Part shown: positions 41,970 to 50,510 of the stretch, one piece after another | How the letters are laid out: each line of letters opens with the position of its first letter | How positions within the stretch are numbered: the stretch's first letter is position 1 | From: Acidimicrobiia bacterium | GTDB taxonomy: Bacteria > Actinomycetota > Acidimicrobiia > ATN3 > PSLF01 | Length of the DNA stretch: 60,509 nt | Direction: 5' to 3' | NCBI GenBank assembly: GCA_040289475.1 | Contig: PSLF01000012.1 | Coordinates: 1-60,509, forward strand | Position numbers and translations under genes: made by a program | Notes under the pieces: model-generated | What the model saw: the letters and a program-made list of their open reading frames with translations, nothing else | Databases searched by the model: none | Told to the model about the DNA's origin: nothing

Positions 41970-43388
41970 CTATGCCTCCGTATCGTTATCGCAATGGCCC
42001 GATTCTAGAAGCGTCAGGATTCGAGAGTGCAACAGTGAGATGGGAACCCGCTCCTGGGCCATCGAGTCTCTGAATCGGACAGTGACAGCACTGTCTTTGA
42101 GGGAGTCGAAGTCGAACGTAACGCACAGCGGCGTACCGATCTCGTCCTGACGCCGGTACCGTCTCCCTATGGATCCCGTATCGTCGTACTCGACACTTAT
42201 CTTTCCTCTAAACGATGCGGCGATCTCTCTGGCCGGCGGGGCCAAGTCTGGGTTTTTAGATAAGGGGAGCACCGCTACCTTTACTGGGGCTAGGCGAGAA
42301 TCTAAACCCAGCACCACCCGGCGCTCTCCTCTCACTCGCTCCTCCCGGTAGGCGTCGATCAAGAATGCTAGGGTGGCCCGGTCGGCCCCCGCCGATGGTT
42401 CGATTACCCACAAGAAGTATTTCTGGTCTTTTTCCTGATCGTAGTAGCGAAGGTCCTTACCCGAGTACTGTGAGTGTTGCCTCAGATCGAAGTCCGTCCT
42501 GTTGGCGATTCCCTCGAGCTCTCCCCATCCCCAAGGGAACATATATTCGATGTCGGTGGTGGCGGCAGAGTAGTGAGAAAGCTCCTCTTTGTCGTGGGGA
42601 CGTGTCCTAAGACGCCCCGGATGGATGCCTAGCGAGCGATACCAACCGATGCGTTCTTCAACCCAGTATTCGAACCACTTTTCCGCTTCTTCTGGGGGGA
42701 CGAAGTACTCGAGCTCCATCTGTTCGAACTCCCGGGTCCTGTAAGTGAAATTTCCGGGTGTTATCTCGTTGCGAAATGCCTTGCCAATCTGAGCTATGCC
42801 AAAAGGCGGCTTTTTGCGCGTGGTCTCTCTCACTAGCTCGTAATCGACAAAAATGCCTTGTGCTGTCTCGGGCCTCAAGTAAGCGATGGAGGCCTCGTCC
42901 TCTACGGGTCCCAGGTACGTCTTGAACATCAGATTGAACTGACGAGGCTGGGTTAGGCTGCCTTCGGCGCCGCATGCCGGACAGAGCGACGGGTCTTCAA
43001 GTTGATCCGCACGAAAGCGCTGTTTGCACACGCGGCAGTCAACAAGCGGATCGGTGAACGAGTCGACGTGTCCAGAAGCCTCCCAGACTTTCGGCGACAT
43101 GATGATCGCAGAGTCGAGGCCGACAATGTCGTCCCGCATCCCGACCATAGACTTCCACCACTCGGCTTTTACGTTGTTCTTGAAAAGCACACCGTAGTGG
43201 CCGTAATCCCAGCTTGAACGAAGTCCGCCATAGATCTCTGACGACTGGAAGATGAACCCTCGTCTCTTCGCCAGCGATACAACTCTATCCATCAACTCAT
43301 CGCCCGAGACCGCGACTGACTCGACCGCCTCTGGCTCTTTTACGACGATTATCTCCTCGAGTCTTCGAGCCTCAACCACTGTCTCCAA
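41970..43388 (-). CDS. glyS: Glycyl-tRNA synthetase (alpha2 dimeric type)
   Basis: 472 residues. It is the eukaryote/actinobacteria-type homodimer, not the alpha2beta2 form. Class II motifs are present: VVSLAKRRGFIFQSSEIYGG, motif 1 region WDYGHYGVLFKNNVKAEWW, motif 2 IAQIGKAFRNEITPGNF and motif 3 with the anticodon-binding domain KVAVLPLSKNPDLAPPARE. A zinc cluster CRVCKQRF/CPACGAEG is kept. A ~25-residue acidic N-terminal extension precedes the family start. It ends flush with ppdK. Confidence 0.96.
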   Translation of the reverse strand: METVVEARRLEEIIVVKEPEAVESVAVSGDELMDRVVSLAKRRGFIFQSSEIYGGLRSSWDYGHYGVLFKNNVKAEWWKSMVGMRDDIVGLDSAIIMSPKVWEASGHVDSFTDPLVDCRVCKQRFRADQLEDPSLCPACGAEGSLTQPRQFNLMFKTYLGPVEDEASIAYLRPETAQGIFVDYELVRETTRKKPPFGIAQIGKAFRNEITPGNFTYRTREFEQMELEYFVPPEEAEKWFEYWVEERIGWYRSLGIHPGRLRTRPHDKEELSHYSAATTDIEYMFPWGWGELEGIANRTDFDLRQHSQYSGKDLRYYDQEKDQKYFLWVIEPSAGADRATLAFLIDAYREERVRGERRVVLGLDSRLAPVKVAVLPLSKNPDLAPPAREIAASFRGKISVEYDDTGSIGRRYRRQDEIGTPLCVTFDFDSLKDSAVTVRFRDSMAQERVPISLLHSRILTLLESGHCDNDTEA

Positions 43389-43411
43389 CCCCGTCTATGC
43401 GAACTATCCGA

Positions 43412-44071
43412 TCACCCTCTATGCGAAAGATCATTGGACAAGCCAGCACTGAACGCAATGACCCTACCCTCGAAAGTGTAGATAGTGAGACTCAAGTTCT
43501 GCTCCTCATACACAAAGGCCTTGGTCGTTCTCCCCAGGGAGTCATTCGGACGGACCCCGGTCGGATCTCCAAAGGCTGCGGTGATCGATTCCTCGGTGTC
43601 ACCCACTCGTACGTCGCCAATCGAGTCGAATGAAATCTTGTACGGGCCTCGCGCTCGATCCAGTCGAGAATTCGACAGGGGCGCGGACGTTTTAGTGACC
43701 ACCGCATCATCAGCGCTATCACTGATCGTTGGCTGCTTTCCGACCAAGAGGGGCGACGCATCAGGCGAGACTAGTAATGCAGGCTCCTCGATGATCGGGG
43801 ACGGGTTGCCGATCTCTCCAGGACCAGCAAGGTACACGCCCACCCCTACAGCCGTGCCAAATAGTGCAAGAGAAGCCGTATAAAGAGACATACGAGCGAG
43901 GCGAAAAGAACGAACAACGTTCGTTTTCTTTGCTCGATCGGCTCGACTCTTCCACCACAAGACAGCAGCGGTTATCGCCATGACCGTCGATGCTGCCCAG
44001 ATTGCAATAGCAGTGACCACAAAGGGGTGTTCATATCGCACCGCTTCGATCTCCCTTGTCAGAAGAGCCAT
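43412..44071 (-). CDS. Membrane protein with C-terminal SmpA/OmlA-like domain
   Basis: 219 residues from ATG 44071; the frame is open upstream but would overlap uppS further. Two membrane segments lie at about 18-40 and 61-82, with a basic loop between them (KSRADRAKKTNVVRSFRLAR). An extracytoplasmic Ser/Pro-rich linker follows. The last ~75 residues (ISFDSIGDVRVGDTEESITA, then AFGDPTGV) resemble the SmpA/OmlA or YgiW-like pattern IGxxRxGxTxxxVxxxxGxP found in envelope proteins. Function unknown. It overlaps the uppS end by 41 bp and precedes glyS. Confidence 0.7.
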   Translation of the reverse strand: MALLTREIEAVRYEHPFVVTAIAIWAASTVMAITAAVLWWKSRADRAKKTNVVRSFRLARMSLYTASLALFGTAVGVGVYLAGPGEIGNPSPIIEEPALLVSPDASPLLVGKQPTISDSADDAVVTKTSAPLSNSRLDRARGPYKISFDSIGDVRVGDTEESITAAFGDPTGVRPNDSLGRTTKAFVYEEQNLSLTIYTFEGRVIAFSAGLSNDLSHRG

Positions 44072-45065
44072 CTTTACTCTGCTCGAGCCCCTCCCTTTCT
44101 TTGCTAGGCGCGATTGCCCCAAATCGTCTCTCTCGCCTCTGATACTCTCGAACCGCTTCCCATAAAACGTTCCTGTCGAAGTCGGGCCAGAGGACTGGCA
44201 GAAAGACGTACTCGGAGTAAGCAGCTTCCCACAGCAAGAAGTTGGAAATACGAATCTCTCCGGATGTCCTTATTACTAAATCCGGATCGGGAATGTCAGG
44301 GTTGTAAAGGTATTTTCGAAACTTGCGCTCGTCTATTTTGTCGAGAGATATCTTCCCTGTTGCAACGTCGGCCGCCAGCTTTCTCGCTGCGTCCACTATT
44401 TCTGCCCTTCCACCGTAGTTGACGGCGATTTGCAACACTATGTTCCGGTTTTTTCTCGTGTACTCGATGGTCTCATCCATCATTTCTAAGAGCCTCTTCG
44501 GCACTCGCCGCTCTCGCCTCCCCGCAAATACGATCCGGACTCCCTTTTGGGCCAATTCTTCTCTGCGCCGCTCGAGAACTCCCCGGGCGAATGCCATCAA
44601 AAAGTCCACCTCTTCTTTGGGACGCTTCCAGTTCTCTGTAGAAAAAGCGAATACGGTCAGATACTGAATGCCGACCTCGAGCGCGCCCTCCACGCAATCC
44701 AGCAGTGCCAGCTCCCCAGCGCGGTGTCCCTCAGTGCGAGGGAGTCCCCTTCGTTCGGCCCATCGACCGTTCCCGTCCATCACGATTGCGACATGACGGG
44801 GAATGTTCTCGGGATTTATGCGAAGGAGGCTAGCCCTTGCCTGTCGCTCCTTGTTATCCAGTTCTACCCACCAGCGACCTCGTAGCGAGGATGCGTTGCG
44901 CGGATGCACTGTCGAGGCTGTCCCAGCGGACTTGTCTTCTATGCTGGCAGCGAAATTCCCGGGTGAAACATCTCTGCCGTTTTCAGGCACGAGACGTCCT
45001 TGCTCTAGTGCGGGATCGCAGGTCAAATACTCCTCCAAGAAAATGCGGGCAAACCAGGGCCTCAA
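44031..45065 (-). CDS. uppS: Isoprenyl (undecaprenyl/polyprenyl) diphosphate synthase
   Basis: 344 residues as drawn. The Z-prenyl synthase core starts near residue 85: IPRHVAIVMDGNGRWAERRG with catalytic Asp97, then GHRAGELALLDCVEGALEVG, FAFSTENWKRPKEEVDFLM, NYGGRAEIVDAARKL and DPDLVIRTSGEIRISNFLLW. It elongates farnesyl or geranyl diphosphate to the cell-wall carrier lipid. The first ~80 residues are not conserved; the TTG at 45065 has a poor SD, so the true start may be internal, though no well-placed ATG/GTG is seen before the core. It has an acidic/Lys tail (EGLEQSKDGSSDKGD). Confidence 0.92.
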   Translation of the reverse strand: MRPWFARIFLEEYLTCDPALEQGRLVPENGRDVSPGNFAASIEDKSAGTASTVHPRNASSLRGRWWVELDNKERQARASLLRINPENIPRHVAIVMDGNGRWAERRGLPRTEGHRAGELALLDCVEGALEVGIQYLTVFAFSTENWKRPKEEVDFLMAFARGVLERRREELAQKGVRIVFAGRRERRVPKRLLEMMDETIEYTRKNRNIVLQIAVNYGGRAEIVDAARKLAADVATGKISLDKIDERKFRKYLYNPDIPDPDLVIRTSGEIRISNFLLWEAAYSEYVFLPVLWPDFDRNVLWEAVREYQRRERRFGAIAPSKEREGLEQSKDGSSDKGDRSGAI

Positions 45066-45111
45066 TTCTCACTGCGAAGGCTAGCAGAGAAAAGTAGGCC
45101 GCCCGCTTTTG

Positions 45112-45453
45112 TCAAGTCTGAGTGGTGCGGTATTCCTTGTACCCGCTTGGATAGCACCGCACGTAAATGACAGCTGGGTTGTCGATTCCGGAAGGCCCGT
45201 TTATAGGATGCCCTAAGGTCGACCCAATTGTGGTCAACTCCTGGCCGTGTGGGAGCGCCTTGCACCCCGATACTGCCTTGTACTCAAGGCCTCTAAAAGC
45301 TACCGCAGCCCTGGTCCTCACATAAACCTCAAGCACAATCACGGCAGCGAGGGCAATCGATACGGCAATTGCCGCCACAATCCACACAGAGTTACGGCGA
45401 GCGCCGGTTCCCGGATCGCTCGCCATCCTCCTGCCGGCGGTCTGAGCGTGCAT
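45112..45453 (-). CDS. Small single-span membrane protein
   Basis: 113 residues; the ATG at 45453 has GGGAGG 8 nt upstream, whereas the next Met sits directly on an AGGAGG. A Tat/Sec-unlike basic start is followed by one span (VWIVAAIAVSIALAAVIVLE, about residues 23-43). The ~70-residue outer part has two Cys (SGCKALPHG, YVRCYPSG) and IGSTLGHPINGPSGIDNPAV. No family recognised. It lies between recO and uppS, 46 bp upstream of the latter. Confidence 0.65.
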   Translation of the reverse strand: MHAQTAGRRMASDPGTGARRNSVWIVAAIAVSIALAAVIVLEVYVRTRAAVAFRGLEYKAVSGCKALPHGQELTTIGSTLGHPINGPSGIDNPAVIYVRCYPSGYKEYRTTQT

Positions 45454-45520
45454 CTATCGAACCTCCCGGGACCGAGTCGGGACAGCCTCTTTGCTGACCG
45501 ACACTTAGTCGCAACAAATT

Positions 45521-46252
45521 TTATTTGGCCATTCCTAAGCCACTAACCACACGAAACGAGCGAAGGCGATCCTCTAGATGATATTCGAAGAGTTTGATCG
45601 ATGCATGCGTTGCGACGCGAGCCACATCGGGAGGAGGCGCCGTTGATCCCGCGTCATCCGAAGCAGAGCGCATGACCTCGAGCACCTGTGGATCGATCTT
45701 GAAACAAGAGTACCGACTTCTACACTGGCGGCAGACTGCACCGCCATCGGGTATGGATAAAAACTCAAGTTGACTATCGGCTCCACAGCCCACACAGCAG
45801 CCGAGGTGAAACGCGAAGCCCGAGATCCTGGAAAGCACCATCAAAAACCAGACAAAAAAAGTGGGGCCTGGATCGCACTTGTCCAGAGCTCGCAGAGCCT
45901 CGAGAAGATGAGCGAATTGGGGGGCAGCTGGCTGCCCCTCGTGGACAGCGCGCGCCGCTGCTTCCGCGCACGCCAGACCCGCTTCCAATCGAGCGAGGCT
46001 GGCGCGCATCCTTGGAAAAACTTCGATGCAGTGGGCAGATGTCACCGTGTACAAACTCTTGCCCTGGTACAGGGAAATATCTAGATGGTTCAGAGCTTCT
46101 AAGCGTCCTCCGAAGCGCGACTTGGTCTTGCGAACACCCTTGGCGACTGCCTTTACCCGCCCCGCCTTGGGAGTAAGCAGGGTCAAGATCTTGTCTGCTT
46201 CCCCTAACCTGGATCCAGATACTACGATTGCTTCGTGATCGAATACGCGCAT
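45521..46252 (-). CDS. recO: DNA repair protein RecO
   Basis: 243 residues from ATG 46252 (MRVFDHEAIVVSGSRLGEAD, the usual start); no SD is visible. The OB-fold N-terminus is clear (ILTLLTPKAGRVKAVAKGVR, RLEALNHLDISLYQGKSLY). The zinc-finger region is kept with four Cys (GCCVGCGA and VCRQCRSR). RecO loads RecA onto SSB-coated gaps with RecR. It lies in the era-recO-uppS region, but era is separated from it here by the divergent kinase and dehydratase genes. Confidence 0.92.
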   Translation of the reverse strand: MRVFDHEAIVVSGSRLGEADKILTLLTPKAGRVKAVAKGVRKTKSRFGGRLEALNHLDISLYQGKSLYTVTSAHCIEVFPRMRASLARLEAGLACAEAAARAVHEGQPAAPQFAHLLEALRALDKCDPGPTFFVWFLMVLSRISGFAFHLGCCVGCGADSQLEFLSIPDGGAVCRQCRSRYSCFKIDPQVLEVMRSASDDAGSTAPPPDVARVATHASIKLFEYHLEDRLRSFRVVSGLGMAK

Positions 46253-46316
46253 AGCGTACGAATGGTAATAGAACAACATACGACGACCGATTATCGTAAA
46301 GCACACGGAGGCAAAC

Positions 46317-47258
46317 ACGACATCGAGTCGAGCTTACACGGTCATCTTCAACCCTTCGTCCAATCGTTACAAAGCTAGTCGCCTCGCTGACCCTGTTCGC
46401 AAGGCAATAGACAGAGCATCCCTGGATGTCGTGTTCGCGCAGAGTCCCTCTGCTGAAGCGGTTGGCCATATAGCCCTTGAAGCCTGGCAGTCCGGGCGCA
46501 TACCCGTGGCAATGGGCGGTGATGGAACCGTCAACATGGTCGCTAGGGGGCTCCTGGGGGGTGAAGGCGCCTCTTATACGAGGGAGAACGGATCCAGGCC
46601 GGCGATGGGAATCATCGCATGCGGGTCAGGGAACGACACGGCAGCCTCTCTGGGTCTACCTGTCAAAGACCCCGAGAGGTCTGTACGAGTTCTAGCGTCG
46701 GAAAAGGCCGAGGCGATCGATGTATTAGTGGCAGAGTGCGAGTCGGGAGAGATTGGCGTCTCCCTGTCGGTAGTAGCAGCAGGCTTCGACTCTGAGGTAA
46801 CCGAGGCGGCGGAAAAGATCAAACTGATCAAGGGTCCACTGCGCTATACCGTAGCTGTCTTCACCACCCTGGTCCGCTCCGAGCCGGCTCTTTTTGAGAT
46901 GGTGCTCGACGAAAATGAAGCCGAGCGGTTTACAGCGTGGCTGGTCGCAGTGGCGAATGGACCCCGCTATGGTGGGGGGATGCGGGTAGCGCCAGAAGCG
47001 TCCTTTACCGACGGTGTTGCCGATTTGTGCATAGTGGGCCCAATAAGCAGAAGGCACTTCATGCGGACATTTCCAAAAGTGTTCAAAGGTACGCACGTGG
47101 AGGATCCCCAGATACGTGTGGTACGTGCAAAAAGAGTCCGACTTTCAGCTTCTCGTCCTTTTGCCTGCTACGGAGACGGAGAGCGCATTGGCCCGCTTCC
47201 GGCTAAATTAGAAGTCAAACCTTTAGCAATAGAGATAGTGGGAGCCCGTGTCGCTTAG
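46317..47258 (+). CDS. Diacylglycerol/lipid kinase-family protein, apparent ACG start
   Basis: 314 residues when read from 46317. The DAGK catalytic core is clear: PVAMGGDGTVNMVARGLLG (GGDGT), ACGSGNDTAASLGLP, VSLSVVAAGFDSEVTE and ANGPRYGGGMRVAPEA with SFTDGVADLCIV. The first ATG/GTG/TTG in frame is GTG 46431, but the frame upstream encodes a proper family N-terminus (YTVIFNPSSNRYKASRLAD, the first strand and NPxS motif) and runs back to a stop at 46269 with no standard start. GGAGG at 46307-46311 is followed after 5 nt by an in-frame ACG (46317). So either ACG is used or an ATG has mutated. It shares its promoter region with divergent recO and precedes the dehydratase gene. Confidence 0.8.
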   Translation, partial: TTSSRAYTVIFNPSSNRYKASRLADPVRKAIDRASLDVVFAQSPSAEAVGHIALEAWQSGRIPVAMGGDGTVNMVARGLLGGEGASYTRENGSRPAMGIIACGSGNDTAASLGLPVKDPERSVRVLASEKAEAIDVLVAECESGEIGVSLSVVAAGFDSEVTEAAEKIKLIKGPLRYTVAVFTTLVRSEPALFEMVLDENEAERFTAWLVAVANGPRYGGGMRVAPEASFTDGVADLCIVGPISRRHFMRTFPKVFKGTHVEDPQIRVVRAKRVRLSASRPFACYGDGERIGPLPAKLEVKPLAIEIVGARVA

Positions 47259-47275
47259 GAGGTTGGTGTTTCTAA

Positions 47276-47563
47276 ATGACAGTTCTACAACATGATGAGC
47301 TTGAAGCAATTATGGCGGAACTTGAGGGGTGGGATGGCGACACCTCTTCAATCGAAAAGTCATTCCGATTCGACAAGTTCATGGATGGAATTGCTTTTGT
47401 CTCGCGCATTGCAGAAATAGCGGAAGAGAAAAACCATCATCCCGACATAGATATCCGATGGACAACGGTGAGAGTAGTTCTCTCTACTCATTCAGAGGGA
47501 GGCGTGACCGAAAAAGACATTGAGCTTGCCAAGGCAATTGATGCAGCAGCCCATACCCGCTAG
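47276..47563 (+). CDS. phhB: Pterin-4a-carbinolamine dehydratase
   Basis: 95 residues with a strong SD (TAGGAGG) upstream. The family motif is complete: IEKSFRFDKFMDGIAFVSRI, AEEKNHHPDIDIRWTTVRVV (the HHP...W active site) and STHSEGGVTEKDIELA. It dehydrates 4a-hydroxytetrahydropterin; in bacteria it also serves as a folate/moco-linked accessory protein. It lies 17 bp downstream of the lipid kinase and converges on era. Confidence 0.94.
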   Translation: MTVLQHDELEAIMAELEGWDGDTSSIEKSFRFDKFMDGIAFVSRIAEIAEEKNHHPDIDIRWTTVRVVLSTHSEGGVTEKDIELAKAIDAAAHTR

Positions 47564-47582
47564 AGCTCTGAAAATGAGCCTC

Positions 47583-48569
47583 TCATAGCCCCAACTTATC
47601 CAAGATCTTGGGATTTTTTTGCCAATTTTTTTCAACAACGACTCGCAAGTCCAAAAAGACTCTGCTTCCTAATAAAGCCTCTAATTCCAGGCGTGCTTCG
47701 GTCCCTGCCTTCTTCAGGGCCTCTCCCTTGGAACCTATGACTATGGCTTTCTGTGACTCTCTCTCCACTAAAATTTTTACAGAAATCTCTATTAGCTCCC
47801 GACTTCTACCATATTGTGTACCGGTCTGGTCGCTCTCTGTCTCTACCTCACCTGTCTTTTTTGCCTCGCGCACGTTTATATCCTCGACAATGACAGCGAT
47901 CGAATAAGGTAACTCTTCTTTTGCGTTTCGAATGAGCTTTTCTCTGATAATCTCGGCAATTCTTCGATGCAACTCGTTGTCGTCACCAAGACCGAGCGAT
48001 TCTTCGCCCGAGTACAGGTGGTCACCCTCGGGAAGAATCGAGGCTACTGTATCCAGGAGAGTTCTGATCCCAGAACCGGTCTTTGCAGATATGGGAACGA
48101 AATCTACAAAAGCCTTCCCTCCGGATGCTTCGCACTCTTCTGAAACCTCTCTCATCTTCTCGAGAGCCAGGGCGATCTCAGCTTTGCTAGCCACATCTAC
48201 TTTGTTCACCGCACACACCGCTGGCACTTGTGTGGTGAGAATAGTGCGGGCAAGGTATAAATCTCCGCGTCCGACTCCAGCAGCCGCATCTACGAGCAAG
48301 ATGCATGCATCCGAGTCTGCCACCCAACCCGATACGGCCTCGTTCAACCTCTTCCCAACGAGCGTCTTCGGCTTAGCGAAGCCAGGAAGATCCACCAGGG
48401 CAATTTGCGAATCCCCCAAATTGATTACGAATCTGACCGGATGTCTAGTGGTTTGAGGAACATTCGACACGATCGACAGTTTCTGGCCCGCAACCGTGTT
48501 CAACAGGGTTGACTTGCCGGTGTTTGGTCTTCCAGCAATTGCGACATAGCCAAAACGGGACATACTCAA
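47583..48569 (-). CDS. era: GTPase Era
   Basis: 328 residues. It binds the 3' end of 16S rRNA and couples 30S assembly to growth. The G domain has VAIAGRPNTGKSTLLNTVAG (G1), VPQTTRHPVRF (G2), IALVDLPGFAKPKTLVGKRL (G3), AVNKVDVASKA (G4) and VPISAKTGSG (G5). The C-terminal KH domain has EISVKILVERESQKAIVIG and the GSKGEALKKAGTEARLELE loop. There is a short charged insertion around GEVETESDQTGTQYG in the linker, not usual for Era. Its ATG overlaps the CNNM/CorC stop. Confidence 0.95.
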   Translation of the reverse strand: MSMSRFGYVAIAGRPNTGKSTLLNTVAGQKLSIVSNVPQTTRHPVRFVINLGDSQIALVDLPGFAKPKTLVGKRLNEAVSGWVADSDACILLVDAAAGVGRGDLYLARTILTTQVPAVCAVNKVDVASKAEIALALEKMREVSEECEASGGKAFVDFVPISAKTGSGIRTLLDTVASILPEGDHLYSGEESLGLGDDNELHRRIAEIIREKLIRNAKEELPYSIAVIVEDINVREAKKTGEVETESDQTGTQYGRSRELIEISVKILVERESQKAIVIGSKGEALKKAGTEARLELEALLGSRVFLDLRVVVEKNWQKNPKILDKLGL

Positions 48570-49897
48570 GAGGCTTCGCTCTGGTCATTTTCCTCATCGT
48601 ATCTAGTGATGCGCTTCGATACGCCCTTTATGAGGACGCTCATGATGCGCCGTTTGAGAATCCGCTCCGAGACAAACTCAAGCCCATCAAAGTGCACTGC
48701 CTCGCCCTCTTCTGGTAATCGTCCGAGTTGTTTCAAAATCAGTCCTCCTACGGTGTCGAATCCGTCAGCCTTGATCTCCAGACCTAGGGCATCGTTCAAG
48801 TCGTCAATCGAGATCCTACCTCGCACCCGCACTGTGTCTTCGTCCACTACTTCTATGTTGGGCTCTTCCACATCGAACTCATCGGCGATCTCTCCAACGA
48901 TCTCCTCTAAAAGATCTTCCAATGTGACCAGCCCCGTGGTAGCCCCGTGCTCGTTCACCACTATCGCCATATGGAACTTGTCTTGCTGCATCTCGTGGAG
49001 CAGCTCGGCGACCCTTTTTTGTTCGGGCACAAAATGTGGTCGCCTGCAGATGTCTTTTGCCAGCAACTGTGAGTTGCCCTCGTGAATGCTCCTGAGGACA
49101 TCCTTGGAGTAGACGATTCCGGTTATTGAATCAAGGTCTCTGTTGTACACCGGGATCCGCGAGTAGCCTTTTGAGACCACTACATCTCGCACTTCGGCGA
49201 GGGTCGCTGTGTCAGGAACTGCCACCATATCCAGGCGAGGAGTCATGACTTCTCTCACGATAGTTTCTCCAAACTCAAAGATCGAATGGATCATCCTCTT
49301 TTCTTCGGCTTCGACATCTGGAGCGGCCTTGTCGACGATGGTCCTTATCTCGAGTTCAGAGAAAGCGCCCTCTGGGGAGCCTTTACCCGGAAGTATCACG
49401 TTGGATAATCCAACCAGCACCCTGACAAGTGGATAAAGCAAAGCCGTCAACGCTGCGATAGCTGGTGCTACGACCAACGCGACTTTTTCGGGATGCTGGA
49501 TCGCATAAGTCTTCGGCATAGATTCAGCGAAAACGAACAGTACGAGGGTGAGGGCGAAGGTTGCGACTGTGACATACGGCCTTCCAAAAAGCACCTCCAC
49601 AGCCACTGCGGTGAGTGAGGCCGAAAAAAGCTGGATCAGCAAGGTAGTTAGCAGAATTACGTTCAGAAAGCGGGCTGGTTCTTCTAGCAGCTTTCTTACC
49701 CGGGCTGCCCATTTATTGCCCTCCTCTTCCATAGCCCGCATTCGGATGTAAGAAACCCTCGTCAAAGCCGTCTCCGACATTCCTAAGAATGCGTTGAGCA
49801 CCAAAAGGGCGACGACCACGACCCAAGTGATAGTAGGAGAAAGCGAAATTGCGGCCTCCGCAGCCAGAAAACACGGCATTGATAAATCCGATGTCAT
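48566..49897 (-). CDS. CNNM/CorC-family membrane transporter-like protein (hemolysin-type)
   Basis: 443 residues. The N-terminal CNNM (DUF21) domain has four hydrophobic segments in residues ~15-165, with FLGMSETALTRVSYIRMRAM. Two CBS domains follow: REVMTPRLDMVAVPDTATLA to RIPVYNRDLDSITGIVYSKD, and ELLHEMQQDKFHMAIVVNEH to GLVTLEDLLEEIVGEIADEF. The CorC_HlyC domain closes the protein (VVDEDTVRVRGRISIDDLND, GGLILKQLGRLPEEGEAVHF). The family is linked to Mg2+/Co2+ efflux. It is the standard gene between ybeY and era, and overlaps era by 4 bp. Confidence 0.93.
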   Translation of the reverse strand: MTSDLSMPCFLAAEAAISLSPTITWVVVVALLVLNAFLGMSETALTRVSYIRMRAMEEEGNKWAARVRKLLEEPARFLNVILLTTLLIQLFSASLTAVAVEVLFGRPYVTVATFALTLVLFVFAESMPKTYAIQHPEKVALVVAPAIAALTALLYPLVRVLVGLSNVILPGKGSPEGAFSELEIRTIVDKAAPDVEAEEKRMIHSIFEFGETIVREVMTPRLDMVAVPDTATLAEVRDVVVSKGYSRIPVYNRDLDSITGIVYSKDVLRSIHEGNSQLLAKDICRRPHFVPEQKRVAELLHEMQQDKFHMAIVVNEHGATTGLVTLEDLLEEIVGEIADEFDVEEPNIEVVDEDTVRVRGRISIDDLNDALGLEIKADGFDTVGGLILKQLGRLPEEGEAVHFDGLEFVSERILKRRIMSVLIKGVSKRITRYDEENDQSEAS

Positions 49898-49964
49898 TCC
49901 GTGCTCGCTTCAGAAATGCTTTCGCAAGCTACTTGAAATGAGCACAGCGAAATCGGCAGGTTGT

Positions 49965-50507
49965 TCATGTCCCCGCCCCCGATTCGGACGAAGCCTCTTC
50001 TAACTTTGAGTAGAAATTGTCAAGAAGAGCGTTTTGTAGCTCGTTCATGACTGCCTCTTCGTCTTTGGTGGCATGGTCGTACCCGAGCAAATGCAACAGA
50101 CCGTGCACCACCACTAGGTCGATCTCACTCTGGAAGCTCTTTTGGTTCTCCTCTGCGTAGCGTCTGGTGACGGCGGGACAAATCACTACATCGCCCAATA
50201 GGACAGGTCCGTCTTCAGGCCAAAGCACTCGACCACCCGGAGCAGTCTCCACAGTTTCTTCTTCCACTTCCCCGTCGATCGGAAAAGCTAATACGTCTGT
50301 GGCTTCGTCGATTCCCAAAAACCGTTGCGACAATGACCTCATCGATGCTTCGTCTACGCAGATGACAGACACCTCCGTCGGCTCGGGAGCCTCCTGGCGA
50401 AGTAGTACCTCCTCGGCCAGCATACGGATGCGCTCAAGGTCGATTTCCTCGTCACTCTGCTCGTTTGCAACAAAGACTTCAACGGCGCGCACAAGCATTC
50501 CCCGCAA
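49965..50507 (-). CDS. ybeY: Endoribonuclease YbeY
   Basis: 180 residues. The zinc site is intact in VVVHGLLHLLGYDHATKDEE. The preceding EVSVICVDEASMRSLSQRFL, ATDVLAFPIDGE and GDVVICPAVTRRYAEE are typical. YbeY matures the 3' end of 16S rRNA and takes part in 70S quality control. A short acidic insertion (GEVEEETVETAPGGR) is present after the AFP motif. It lies 3 bp downstream of phoH, as usual. Confidence 0.94.
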   Translation of the reverse strand: MRGMLVRAVEVFVANEQSDEEIDLERIRMLAEEVLLRQEAPEPTEVSVICVDEASMRSLSQRFLGIDEATDVLAFPIDGEVEEETVETAPGGRVLWPEDGPVLLGDVVICPAVTRRYAEENQKSFQSEIDLVVVHGLLHLLGYDHATKDEEAVMNELQNALLDNFYSKLEEASSESGAGT

Positions 50508-50510
50508 AAT

